From Bacillus sp. MUM 116 (GTDB taxonomy: Bacteria > Bacillota > Bacilli > Bacillales > Cytobacillaceae): 64,000 nt of DNA. The stretch is taken from positions 1-64,000 of the forward strand of contig NZ_MLYR01000021.1 in NCBI RefSeq assembly GCF_001866655.1, read 5' to 3'. Position 1 is the first letter of the stretch, and the number at the start of each line of letters is the position of its first letter. A program made the translations under genes and the position numbers. Of the stretch, positions 17,513 to 25,371 are shown one piece after another. The notes under the pieces were generated by a model. It did not search any database, was not told the DNA's origin, and saw nothing but the letters and a program-made list of their open reading frames with translations.

Positions 17513-17567
17513 GCCGAAAATTTTATACCTTCTTTACTTTCAAGTAAGCCTGGCAAACGCCTGGCTT

Positions 17568-17723
17568 TTATTGCTTTGGATTTGGGCTTTGCTGGGCTTT
17601 TACATTATTTTTGTTGCCTTTGCTGTTGTCGCCGCTGACAAATTCACTGGCAAATTCAGATTGCGTCTGCCCTGTCCGTGGAGAATTTTGATTTCCGCTG
17701 CCTCTGTTATATTTCTTTGTCAT
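17568..17723 (-). CDS. Small gamma-type spore protein candidate
   Basis: A 51-residue ORF: MTKKYNRGSGNQNSP..., very rich in Asn, Gln, Ser, Gly and Lys. At residues 22-28 it has SEFASEF, which matches the recognition site of the spore protease GPR found in small acid-soluble spore proteins and present in SspE-type gamma SASPs. A clear RBS, AAAGGAG, lies 7 nt before the ATG. It would serve as an amino-acid store broken down on germination. It is shorter than B. subtilis SspE (about 84 residues) and has one GPR site, not two, so the family assignment is likely but not certain. Confidence 0.65.
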   Translation of the reverse strand: MTKKYNRGSGNQNSPRTGQTQSEFASEFVSGDNSKGNKNNVKAQQSPNPKQ

Positions 17724-17848
17724 AGTCAAGCTCCTTTCCTGTTAACTAACCTATAGTTTGGCATTGCTTCCATTGTTTATACACATGATTGTTTCTTCCT
17801 AATAGTGGCAATAACTAGACTATCTATTTTAGAATAAAAGAAATAGGG

Positions 17849-18532
17849 ATGCCGGGGGATGAGAATTTGAAGGATGCAGTCGGGTTGTTAACAACCCTTT
17901 TTGAAAACAATCGCAATTTAACAAATGCGGGACCAATGGCAAAATACATGAAAAGTCATTTTCCCTTTCTTGGAATCAAAACACCGTTAAGAAGACAGCT
18001 TGAAAAGCAATTGTTTAATGAGACGGGAATTTTAAAAGAACCTTTTCATCCTGAATTTGTTCAAGAGCTTTGGGAGAAGGCGGAAAGAGAATATCAATAT
18101 GCCGCATTAGGGTATATGGAAAAATCGCTTAAGAAGCTGGATAAATCGGATTTACCATTTATGGAAAGACTGATTATCACCAAATCATGGTGGGATTCGG
18201 TTGATGTGCTGGCACCGAAGCCGGTTGGTACGATTGCGCAAATGTTTCCGGAGGTAATGGGGGAAACAATTGATTACTGGGCTGTGCATGAAAATATGTG
18301 GCTTCGGCGGGCCTCGATTCTTTTTCAATTGAAATACAAACAAGACACCAAGGAAGAGATTCTTTACCAATACATATTGAAAAATGCCGACAGCAAGGAG
18401 TTTTTTATCCAAAAAGCGATTGGCTGGGCGTTACGTGAATATTCCAAAACCAATCCGGAATCGGTAAGAGGGTTTATTGATAGCCACAAACTGGAACCTT
18501 TAAGTGTGCGGGAAGGGAGTAGGTATATTTAA
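17849..18532 (+). CDS. alkD: AlkD-like DNA alkylation repair glycosylase
   Basis: A 227-residue all-helical HEAT-repeat protein close to Bacillus cereus AlkD as I remember it: PMAKYMKSHFPFLGIKTP, the 'LIITKSWWDSVD' motif (Trp and Asp of the active cleft) and 'KEFFIQKAIGWALREY' with the second key Trp. AlkD removes 3-methyladenine and 7-methylguanine without flipping the base. The C-terminus stops soon after PLSVREGSRYI, about 10 residues shorter than AlkD. The start is uncertain: ATG 17849 has a poor RBS; a TTG at 17867 with GGGGG upstream is possible. Confidence 0.85.
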   Translation: MPGDENLKDAVGLLTTLFENNRNLTNAGPMAKYMKSHFPFLGIKTPLRRQLEKQLFNETGILKEPFHPEFVQELWEKAEREYQYAALGYMEKSLKKLDKSDLPFMERLIITKSWWDSVDVLAPKPVGTIAQMFPEVMGETIDYWAVHENMWLRRASILFQLKYKQDTKEEILYQYILKNADSKEFFIQKAIGWALREYSKTNPESVRGFIDSHKLEPLSVREGSRYI

Positions 18533-18550
18533 AGGGAAGGAAGTGAAACC

Positions 18551-19624
18551 ATGTACAAACTATTTAATTATTTCTTTGTGATGCTGCTATTATCGGGCTG
18601 CACCTCTTTTAACGAGAAAACTCCCAAAAGAAATGACACTCAGGCAGATGAAGTTACAGTGATACAGCCTGAAGTGGAGGTGGTGGCTAAGAAGTTATCG
18701 ATCCCATGGTCGATAGCGAAGGCTGGTCAAACTTTTTACATCAGCGAACGAACAGGAAGCATTGTAAAAATTGAAAACGGTCAAGTGGAGCGGCAGCGGG
18801 TGCGGTTAAAGAAACCACTTGCCCGCGCAGCAGAAGCCGGGTTGCTGGGATTAGTGTTAGATCCGCAGTTTTCAGAAAATCATAAGGCATATGCCTATTA
18901 TACGGATGAGGATCATGGCCAGTACAACCGGGTTATCGTGTTAATCCAGAATGGAAACCAGTGGACGGAAGAGCGAATCCTCCTCGATAAAATTCCGAGC
19001 GCTGCCTATCATCATGGCGGCCGGTTAAAAATTGGACCTGACGGCAAGCTTTACATTACAACCGGTGATGCGTCCGTTCCGGAAACGGCTCAAAATTTAC
19101 AAACGCTAAACGGGAAAATTTTAAGAATGAATTTGGACGGAACGATTCCGAACGATAATCCTTTTCCAGGATCCTACGTATATAGCTTCGGACACAGGAA
19201 TCCACAAGGGCTTGTTTGGGTTCAGGGCCAATTATATGAATCAGAGCATGGTTCAACCGCCCATGATGAAATTAACCTCATACAGCGGGGGGCCAATTAC
19301 GGCTGGCCGCTTACTTTTGGATGGAAAAAAAGAGCAGGAATGAGAACCCCCATCTTTCAATCAGGTGACGAAACATGGGCGCCATCCGGAATGGATGCAG
19401 CCGGCGGCAAGCTTTATGTAGCGGCATTAAGAGGGAATGCAGTCCGTGAATATGATTTACAGAGAAACACAACTAAGCCGGTCATTACCGGTTTAGGGAG
19501 AATTCGCGACATCTTTATCGACGGCGAATACTTGTATTTTGTCAGCAATAATACTGACGGCAGAGGGAACCCAGTACAAAACGACGATCAATTCTGTCGC
19601 GTATGGATTGGCAATTTAAAATAA
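18551..19624 (+). CDS. PQQ-dependent sugar dehydrogenase-like lipoprotein
   Basis: A 357-residue protein with a lipoprotein signal (lipobox LLSGC, Cys17) and a six-bladed beta-propeller of the glucose/sorbosone dehydrogenase family. Family motifs include SIPWSIAKAG at the first blade, GLLGLVLDPQF, 'YHHGGRLKIGPDGKLYITTGD' (with the catalytic-type His), SFGHRNPQGLVW and SEHGSTAHDEINLI. Such proteins oxidise aldoses outside the cell, with PQQ as cofactor if it is available. No PQQ synthesis gene is visible here. It starts 18 bp after alkD and may be cotranscribed. Confidence 0.82.
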   Translation: MYKLFNYFFVMLLLSGCTSFNEKTPKRNDTQADEVTVIQPEVEVVAKKLSIPWSIAKAGQTFYISERTGSIVKIENGQVERQRVRLKKPLARAAEAGLLGLVLDPQFSENHKAYAYYTDEDHGQYNRVIVLIQNGNQWTEERILLDKIPSAAYHHGGRLKIGPDGKLYITTGDASVPETAQNLQTLNGKILRMNLDGTIPNDNPFPGSYVYSFGHRNPQGLVWVQGQLYESEHGSTAHDEINLIQRGANYGWPLTFGWKKRAGMRTPIFQSGDETWAPSGMDAAGGKLYVAALRGNAVREYDLQRNTTKPVITGLGRIRDIFIDGEYLYFVSNNTDGRGNPVQNDDQFCRVWIGNLK

Positions 19625-19690
19625 TCAAATAGAAAGAGTTAACAAGTTGGCGAGTTTGTTATATAATTTTAGCAAAAAGTGAGGGTAATG

Positions 19691-19924
19691 ATGAGCACAA
19701 AAAGCAACAAGCTATTACATGGCTGGACGATCATTTCGCATCCATCGTATCAAATTTTTTCGAACAAGAATGCTTACGTTATCATCGATGAAGACCATGA
19801 TGTGGTTCTCCGCTTCTCGCTACAAGAAAGTGAGATTGAAATTCATGGCAGCAGCTGGAATTTAAATTATAAAATCAATCTCGGTTTTAAAACCATTAAA
19901 ATCTTGAATACTCCTGAAGAATAA
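19691..19924 (+). CDS. Conserved hypothetical protein, 77 residues
   Basis: A short soluble protein (MSTKSNKLLHGWTIISHPS...), predicted mainly beta, with no motif I recognise. Two adjacent ATGs exist; the second (19691) has GAGGG at a 5-nt distance and is preferred. It is followed by a bidirectional terminator shared with the convergent TetR gene. Confidence 0.6.
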   Translation: MSTKSNKLLHGWTIISHPSYQIFSNKNAYVIIDEDHDVVLRFSLQESEIEIHGSSWNLNYKINLGFKTIKILNTPEE

Positions 19925-19930
19925 AAAGGA

Positions 19931-19962
19931 AAGCACGCTAAAGTTCACTCAGCGTGCTTTTG
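19931..19962. terminator. Bidirectional terminator between convergent genes
   Basis: AAGCACGCT and AGCGTGCTT form a 9-bp stem around an 11-nt loop. T-runs follow on the plus strand, and TTTCCTTTTT on the minus strand. The last codons of the minus-strand tetR gene lie inside the hairpin. Confidence 0.85.
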
Positions 19963-20605
19963 TTGTTCCTAGTCCGTGCATGATAAATTGGATAATCCGT
20001 TCCGTCTCGGCTTCATCATCCCACTCTGCATTTGGAAACAGTAAATATTGAGCAATTAAAGAACCAAAAATGGAGGTAATCGCCAGTCTGGCAGCACTGG
20101 CCGGCGGAATTTCGATAATCTGCCCCTTTCCTTGATAGTGCTTAACAACATTGACGAAACGTTCAAAGGTTTTTTTCGCCACATGCTCGAAAAACTGTTC
20201 CCTTAATTCGGGCTGAAAAGGGATTTCTTGGAGCATAATTTTTAAAATGGAGAGATGCCTTTTTAAAAACGCGCGTCGGTTTTCAATCATCGCTTTAATA
20301 AAATCTTCCACCTGATCAAATTCACGGTCTAAAACTTTATTTAAATCATTGATGATGAACGAGGCGATCAACTTTGCCATCATCGGAGCCACAATGGACA
20401 TAAGCAAATCTTTTTTTGTTTTATAGTGGCGGAATATCGTGCCCTCGGCTACTCCGGCTTTTTTAGCAATTTCATTTGTCGAAGTACCGGCATAGCCTTT
20501 TTCCGAAAAAGATTCAATTGCTGCAATGAGAATCTTTTTTTGTTTATCGGTTAGGTCATCTTCTTCAGCAAACAGCTGCTCGATTAACTCTTCTTCCTCT
20601 GACAT
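19949..20605 (-). CDS. TetR/AcrR family regulator of the adjacent ABC exporter
   Basis: A 218-residue protein. An acidic N-terminal tail (SEEEELIEQLFAEEDD) precedes a TetR helix-turn-helix: 'ILIAAIESFSEKGYAGTSTN', then EIAKKAGVAEGTIFRHYKTKKDLL. ATG 20605 is used because AAAGGAG stands 6 nt upstream. It lies downstream of the ABC genes on the same strand and probably acts on the pair of TGAGT-type operators at 22619-22685. The segment between it and the permease carries two large hairpins. Confidence 0.85.
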   Translation of the reverse strand: MSEEEELIEQLFAEEDDLTDKQKKILIAAIESFSEKGYAGTSTNEIAKKAGVAEGTIFRHYKTKKDLLMSIVAPMMAKLIASFIINDLNKVLDREFDQVEDFIKAMIENRRAFLKRHLSILKIMLQEIPFQPELREQFFEHVAKKTFERFVNVVKHYQGKGQIIEIPPASAARLAITSIFGSLIAQYLLFPNAEWDDEAETERIIQFIMHGLGTTKAR

Positions 20606-20630
20606 GGGTGACTCCTTTCGATTATCCCGC

Positions 20631-20765
20631 ATTAACGGGCAGTAAGTCCCCCACTTCTAGGCTTAAAGGGAAAAAATAAGTATAAATGGGGGAACAACTG
20701 CCCGTAAAAGCCCGATTTGTTCAACTAACAATCAGTGGGGATGGAAAAAACCCCCACTGATTGAA
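20631..20765. repeat. Two-hairpin element, possible IS200/IS605-end relic
   Basis: Arms 20635-20653 (ACGGGCAGT, then TCCCCCA) and 20687-20705 (TGGGGGA, then ACTGCCCGT) pair in 16 of 19 positions around a 33-nt AT-rich loop. A second perfect 11-bp stem, AATCAGTGGGG/CCCCACTGATT, lies at 20730-20762. Hairpin pairs of this kind resemble subterminal structures of IS200/IS605 elements and their palindrome-associated derivatives. The second hairpin may also act as the ABC operon terminator. No transposase gene is present. Confidence 0.55.
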
Positions 20766-20773
20766 GTTTCACT

Positions 20774-21880
20774 TTATATCTTGCGGTATTTTTTCAAGGC
20801 AAATACATTCAGGACGATAAAAACGAGGGCGAATCCGAGTAAGACAAAGAGATCGCTGCTTATGCCGCTTATTCCTTCCCCTCTATACATCACGCCTTGC
20901 AGGGCATCGCCGCCGTAGTACATTGGCATACATTTTGCGATCACCTGGAGCCATTCGGCCATTCCCTTAACCGGAAATATGCCGGCAAAAAAGATTTGCG
21001 GAACAATCACGATCGGGATAAATTGCATCATCTGGAATTCGGAATTGGCAAAGGCGGATAGCAAAATACCGAGCGACAAGGCTACGAGCGCCAACGTTAA
21101 ATTGATTAAAATCACATTCCATAGCGAACCCACCAGCATGATATTTAAAACCTTAACGGCAAAAAAGACAACGATTACCGTTTGAATAATGGCAAAGATG
21201 CCGTATCCAAGTAGGTAGCCAAAAACAATATCCCTTCTTTGAATCGGAGTGGCCATTAGCCGGTCCAATGTACCGGTTGTTCGTTCTTTTAACAGGGCGA
21301 TTCCGGAAATCAGGAATACGAAGAAGAAGACAAAGAAACCAACAAAGATGGCACCAAGTTTATCAAAAAAGGTGGCATCCTTACTGCCATATACATAATC
21401 GGTATGGATGCTTGGAGCCTTCGCCGGATCTAGTTTAATGGGTACACTAGGCAGCTTACTTTGCATGGTTTGGATAAACGTTTTTAATTTTTTAGACTGT
21501 GTTTTTGCATTTTCAGCTGCGATTGATTGCTGAATTTTTATTTGCAGTGGTTTTGCTGTTGAAGGATCATCATTTTTCAGCGTAAGATTTATTTTTTCAT
21601 CATTGAGTTGAAGGAATGCATCTAAATCCTCATCAATAATCGTATCTTTGGGATTTTTCACCTGATCATATTGTTTAACGATCAGGTCCTTACTTTTCAA
21701 TTGCTTTACTAAAGAAGCATCTGCACCAGAAACACCAACCATGGGGTTTACCGTGTTACCGTTAAATAAATAATGGAGGAGGGTCATGATCAATAAAGGA
21801 GCCACCATCATTAATGCCAGGGCCCGTTTATCACGAAGCATCTGCCGAAAAATTCTTTTTACCAGGGCTGCTACACTCAT
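20774..21880 (-). CDS. ABC-2 type exporter permease
   Basis: A 368-residue membrane protein: one N-terminal helix (RALALMMVAPLLIMTLLHYLF), an extracytoplasmic domain of about 150 residues, then five helices. The motif 'KERTTGTLDRLMATPIQRRD' before helix 3 is the ABC-2 coupling segment. ATG 21880 overlaps the TGA of the ATPase gene by 4 bp (ATGA), which fixes the start; the longer upstream reading overlaps the ATPase. It resembles drug and polyketide exporters of the YhgE/Drr kind; substrate unknown. Confidence 0.85.
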   Translation of the reverse strand: MSVAALVKRIFRQMLRDKRALALMMVAPLLIMTLLHYLFNGNTVNPMVGVSGADASLVKQLKSKDLIVKQYDQVKNPKDTIIDEDLDAFLQLNDEKINLTLKNDDPSTAKPLQIKIQQSIAAENAKTQSKKLKTFIQTMQSKLPSVPIKLDPAKAPSIHTDYVYGSKDATFFDKLGAIFVGFFVFFFVFLISGIALLKERTTGTLDRLMATPIQRRDIVFGYLLGYGIFAIIQTVIVVFFAVKVLNIMLVGSLWNVILINLTLALVALSLGILLSAFANSEFQMMQFIPIVIVPQIFFAGIFPVKGMAEWLQVIAKCMPMYYGGDALQGVMYRGEGISGISSDLFVLLGFALVFIVLNVFALKKYRKI

Positions 21881-22599
21881 GTCATTTTCCCTCCCGCCTT
21901 TAAAAATACTTCTTCTAAACTTGTAATTCCGTATTGTTGCTTTAATTCCTGAGGGGACCCGCTGGTAAGGATTTTGCCGTCCCTGACCATGGCCAGCCGG
22001 TCGCATTTTTCCGCTTCATCCATGACATGGGTCGTGACCAAAATCGTTTTGCCGGCATCCTTTAAGCGGTAAAGCTCAGACCAAATTGACAAGCGCAATT
22101 CAGGGTCAATGCCGACGGTCGGCTCATCGAGAATGAGGATGTCTGGGTCTTGGATCAAGGCAACTGCGAGCGACAGGCGGCGCTTCATTCCGCCTGAATA
22201 GGCATGGACTTTCTTTTTTAAATCTACCGTAAGATTGACTAAATCGGCAGCATAAGCAATCCGTTTCTTTTGCTCCTGTTTTTTTACTTTAAAAAGCGAG
22301 GCAAAAAAGGCAAGGTTTTCTTCACCAGTTAAATCCGTGTATAAGGCATCTGCCTGTGCCATATAACCAATTTTTTGCAGGAGTTTTAAGTTTGGAACAG
22401 GGATACCCAAAACACGGACATTTCCTTTGGTCGGGCGGTCCATGCCAACGATGATTTTTACTAAGGTGGTTTTTCCTGATCCCGAAGGGCCGATTAAGCC
22501 GTAAATCTGACCAGGTTCAATTACTAAACTTACATGATTTAAAACTTGCTTTTTTCCAAAGCTTTTGCTGATTTCGTTTACGATGATTGAGGCTGTCAT
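21877..22599 (-). CDS. ABC exporter ATP-binding protein
   Basis: A 240-residue ATPase with Walker A GPSGSGKTTL, signature YSGGMKRRLSLA, Walker B ILILDEPTVGIDP and H-loop LVTTHVMDEA. It is the first gene of the operon (ATPase, permease, TetR), with RBS AAAAGGAGGAG. Confidence 0.88.
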   Translation of the reverse strand: MTASIIVNEISKSFGKKQVLNHVSLVIEPGQIYGLIGPSGSGKTTLVKIIVGMDRPTKGNVRVLGIPVPNLKLLQKIGYMAQADALYTDLTGEENLAFFASLFKVKKQEQKKRIAYAADLVNLTVDLKKKVHAYSGGMKRRLSLAVALIQDPDILILDEPTVGIDPELRLSIWSELYRLKDAGKTILVTTHVMDEAEKCDRLAMVRDGKILTSGSPQELKQQYGITSLEEVFLKAGGKMT

Positions 22600-22618
22600 T
22601 TTGTACTCCTCCTTTTAG

Positions 22619-22685
22619 AAGTGAGTAATCACTCATTAATAATATATGTACTTTCTGAGGGAATGTAAAGTGAGTAATCACTTAC
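22619..22685 (-). promoter_or_regulatory. Promoter bracketed by two TetR-type operators
   Basis: On the minus strand, -35 TTTACA (22664-22669) and -10 TATATT (22641-22646) are 17 bp apart. GTGAGTAATCACT (plus-strand reading) occurs twice, at 22621-22633 and 22670-22682, once just downstream of the -10 and once just upstream of the -35, 49 bp apart. Each is an imperfect palindrome of the TGAGT-N4-ACTCA type expected for a TetR dimer. Confidence 0.75.
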
Positions 22686-22825
22686 AAATTTGGAGAAAAT
22701 CCGACAAAAATATAAGTTTAGCATTTTGGAAAAAAACAAATCTTTATTGCAAAAGCTAGTGCCGGAGGATGTTAACAACTAGAATTAATCCATCTGTAAT
22801 TTACTAGGAATTGGGCGGGTGTAGG

Positions 22826-22976
22826 ATGTAAGCTTGGCTGTTTGTGCCTACATGGCATTACGGGGGACCCCTATGATATGTTACCGCTTATTACCTACTT
22901 ACGTAATCGAACCAATTGGAAATTCCGGGTCCCACAACTTCCTGAGCATGTAGAAAATGGCCTTTATACTTCATGA
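22826..22976 (+). pseudogene. Remnant of an alpha/beta hydrolase gene
   Basis: The frame ending at 22976 reads GCLCLHGITGDPYDMLPLIT then YLRNRTNWKFRVPQLPEH, which resembles the N-terminus of Bacillus esterases (LCLHGFTG oxyanion motif, then PTLPGHG). A plausible start ATG at 22826 is thrown out of frame by one extra T, and the ORF stops after about 50 codons with no nucleophile-elbow region. I read it as a short decayed fragment. Confidence 0.5.
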
Positions 22977-23011
22977 AAGGGTACTACCAACAAAACAAAG
23001 TAATATCTCAT

Positions 23012-23046
23012 TGGGATGGATATTTTTGATGAATGGCTTCACCCAA
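23012..23046 (-). pseudogene. Fragment duplicated from the gerC gene
   Basis: Positions 23015-23040 are identical over 26 bp to 24320-24345 inside gerKC and in the same orientation, coding for LGEAIHQKYPS. The copy ends in a stop a few codons later. It suggests a second, now lost, gerC-like gene or a local duplication downstream of gerKB. Confidence 0.55.
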
Positions 23047-23060
23047 ATTCCATGATGTTA

Positions 23061-24167
23061 TCAGGTTTTTGCATATTTTCTCCGAATCCAGCCAACTACC
23101 AACAATAGCAAGGGAATCCCAATCATGTTGACGGGAAATACAAATGGAAGCAAGTAAAACTTATCAAAATACTGAGCAAATATGGAGATATTCTTAATCG
23201 ACACAGCCAAAATAAACCAAATGGGGGCAAGAAACCATACAACCTTTCGCCAATCCTTCAAGTGGAACCATTGCGCTGTTCCATAACAAGCAAGAAACGT
23301 ATATAACGCCAGCTTAATAAAGATACTAAAAAACCAAATGATCACAATTAGAATATCCACATTTTGAATGAATTCCATTACCGATATGAACCGGCTCATA
23401 TCGTAAAATGGATACAAAAGCCTTGAAGGCAAAACCGGGCCGAATGTGAAAATCACTGCCAATGTTCCGATCGTTACCATTGAAACGGCCAGTCCTATTC
23501 CCAACATCGCTCGTGATGGCGCTTGGTCGGGTTTGTCCATAAAAAAGACGAACATAGTCATCATAACAGACTCACCAAAAAAAGAGGCCATAGGAGTATA
23601 GGATGCTTTAAAAATAGCAGGCAAGCCGGAATCTTGATAAATGGGAAGCATATGATGCCAATCCATATCTTTCACATCTAAAAATAGAATGACTAAAATC
23701 ATCAAAAGAACCATCGGACCTACGATTTCGCTTAAGCGACCAATCCCTTCGACCCCGCCTTGGTACATGAGAAAAATCAGCAGTAATATGGTGGTAAAGA
23801 CAATGACCCACATAGGTGTCTTATGAAACAAAGCGGTACTAATAAATTCACCAAATTCACGGATGATGATCCCAGACGCTGAGTACCATAGAAGTAAATA
23901 GGAAATCATCAGCAGCTTTCCAAACCATTTACCGAGAATGGTTTGACTAAATTCAATTATGGTTTGGTTCGGATACTGCGAACCGAGTGTGGCTGCGAAA
24001 AAAGTGATAGCAACGCCGACAAGCCCTGCAATCACCATCGACATCCATGCATCATGTTTTGCCTCACGGATTGTAGCTGATATGGTCAGAAGAAGAGAAT
24101 TTCCTACTTCAAATGTGAACATCATCCAAAAGATTTGCGTGCCAGAGATTTTCATTGAATTTCTCAC
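23061..24167 (-). CDS. gerKB: Germinant receptor subunit B (GerKB-like permease)
   Basis: A 368-residue, ten-helix inner-membrane protein of the GerB / amino acid permease (APC-type) family: the N-terminal SGTQIFWMMFTFEVGNSLL and the DMDWHHMLPIYQDS segment are typical. It binds the germinant in the GerA-type complex. A GTG start at 24167 is kept; the in-frame ATG four codons later is possible. It follows gerKC by 13 bp, giving the A-C-B order of gerK. Confidence 0.85.
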   Translation of the reverse strand: MRNSMKISGTQIFWMMFTFEVGNSLLLTISATIREAKHDAWMSMVIAGLVGVAITFFAATLGSQYPNQTIIEFSQTILGKWFGKLLMISYLLLWYSASGIIIREFGEFISTALFHKTPMWVIVFTTILLLIFLMYQGGVEGIGRLSEIVGPMVLLMILVILFLDVKDMDWHHMLPIYQDSGLPAIFKASYTPMASFFGESVMMTMFVFFMDKPDQAPSRAMLGIGLAVSMVTIGTLAVIFTFGPVLPSRLLYPFYDMSRFISVMEFIQNVDILIVIIWFFSIFIKLALYTFLACYGTAQWFHLKDWRKVVWFLAPIWFILAVSIKNISIFAQYFDKFYLLPFVFPVNMIGIPLLLLVVGWIRRKYAKT

Positions 24168-24180
24168 AATCCTAATCTCC

Positions 24181-25371
24181 TTATTTTTTGATTTTATCTT
24201 GCTTTAACTGTAACGACGGTCCGGTTAGACCCACACGTCGAATCGTCAGGTTGGCATGGACAGAGACTTGTACCCTTCGAAATTGGCTGCCCCAATTTTC
24301 CTTTAATCCTTTCCATTTAGATGGATATTTTTGATGAATGGCTTCTCCCAATCCAAAAATATCGGTTCCATATTGTTTTTGAACCTTTTGGATGGTTTGG
24401 AGAGCTTGTTTTTCGGCCTTTTTTTCCAATACATATTCTAAAAGAGTAAGATTTTTCGGCTGCGTAAGATCTAAATTCGTATTGTTCTCCCGAATGATTC
24501 CTTCACCAGAAAGAACAATGTCAAACTTAATGGTGCGACCTTGAATAGAGGGAATGATCTTACTGCCCATTTTTGTAAAAAATAAACTGGCATTTCCATC
24601 TCCTTGCGGCACATTGGCAGTAAGTGTCTGTTTGGTTAAACGATTGATGATCCAAAGACCCATTTTATCCTCCTGCATATTTAAGAACCCAATCAATTTA
24701 AGTTCTTGGTTAAAAATCCCCAACCCTACCATTTGGAAACCTCTGGCATTCGTTTGATCTTGTTCTTTAGAATTACGGGTAATTGCAATAACAGGCAAAA
24801 CCGGGGTATTTCCATCACTTGTTGCAGCCATAAGAAAATGTAATAATGACTTATCTCCCAATCCGCCTATTTCATTATGTTCTTTCAGTGCCCCGCGTAC
24901 TGGGATATCTTCTAAAGGGTAGGGTGCTTCCAGAAACTCCTTCGCCGTACCCCCTTTCACAATGAGTGCATCTGCTCGTAAGCGAATTTCAGGATCGCGG
25001 CTGTATGTATCTAATACTGAAGCGAGACCGCGTCTTGCCAATGGTTCTCCTATCACAATGACCCGACGGTGTCCCCGAAAGATCTCTCTTGATAATTTCG
25101 TCTGCATATTTTGTACAGCTTCAAGTGTGTCCTTTCCAGTTCCCGATTCAACAAAAACAGCCTTTCCACCTTCACTTCTTCCACTCTGTCCCATTCCCAT
25201 TTTTGAAGGGATGATAAATTGAGCGCTGATTTCAATCCCATTATTTTTTGCTTTATCAAGTCCCCAACCCAATTCTATTCCCAGATCGTTTAACTCCGTA
25301 CGATCCCAGCAGCCCGTCAAGAAAAATAAAGAAACAACCAGAATCATACAAAGTGCCCTGTACCGGCTCAT
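24181..25371 (-). CDS. gerKC: Germinant receptor subunit C (GerKC-like lipoprotein)
   Basis: A 396-residue lipoprotein: signal LVVSLFFLTGCWDRTELNDLG (the GCWD(R/K)xE motif is diagnostic of GerC). The mature part has the three-domain GerC fold, with a C-terminal 'SVHANLTIRRVGLTGPSL'. ATG 25371 overlaps the gerKA stop by ATGA; a longer reading into gerKA is not credible. Lipid-anchored on the outer face of the spore inner membrane. Confidence 0.88.
   Translation of the reverse strand: MSRYRALCMILVVSLFFLTGCWDRTELNDLGIELGWGLDKAKNNGIEISAQFIIPSKMGMGQSGRSEGGKAVFVESGTGKDTLEAVQNMQTKLSREIFRGHRRVIVIGEPLARRGLASVLDTYSRDPEIRLRADALIVKGGTAKEFLEAPYPLEDIPVRGALKEHNEIGGLGDKSLLHFLMAATSDGNTPVLPVIAITRNSKEQDQTNARGFQMVGLGIFNQELKLIGFLNMQEDKMGLWIINRLTKQTLTANVPQGDGNASLFFTKMGSKIIPSIQGRTIKFDIVLSGEGIIRENNTNLDLTQPKNLTLLEYVLEKKAEKQALQTIQKVQKQYGTDIFGLGEAIHQKYPSKWKGLKENWGSQFRRVQVSVHANLTIRRVGLTGPSLQLKQDKIKK

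Noticed and set aside
17571..17756. 61-codon plus-strand ORF
   Set aside because: It lies opposite the minus-strand spore-protein ORF, which has an RBS and a family motif. The plus ORF has neither.
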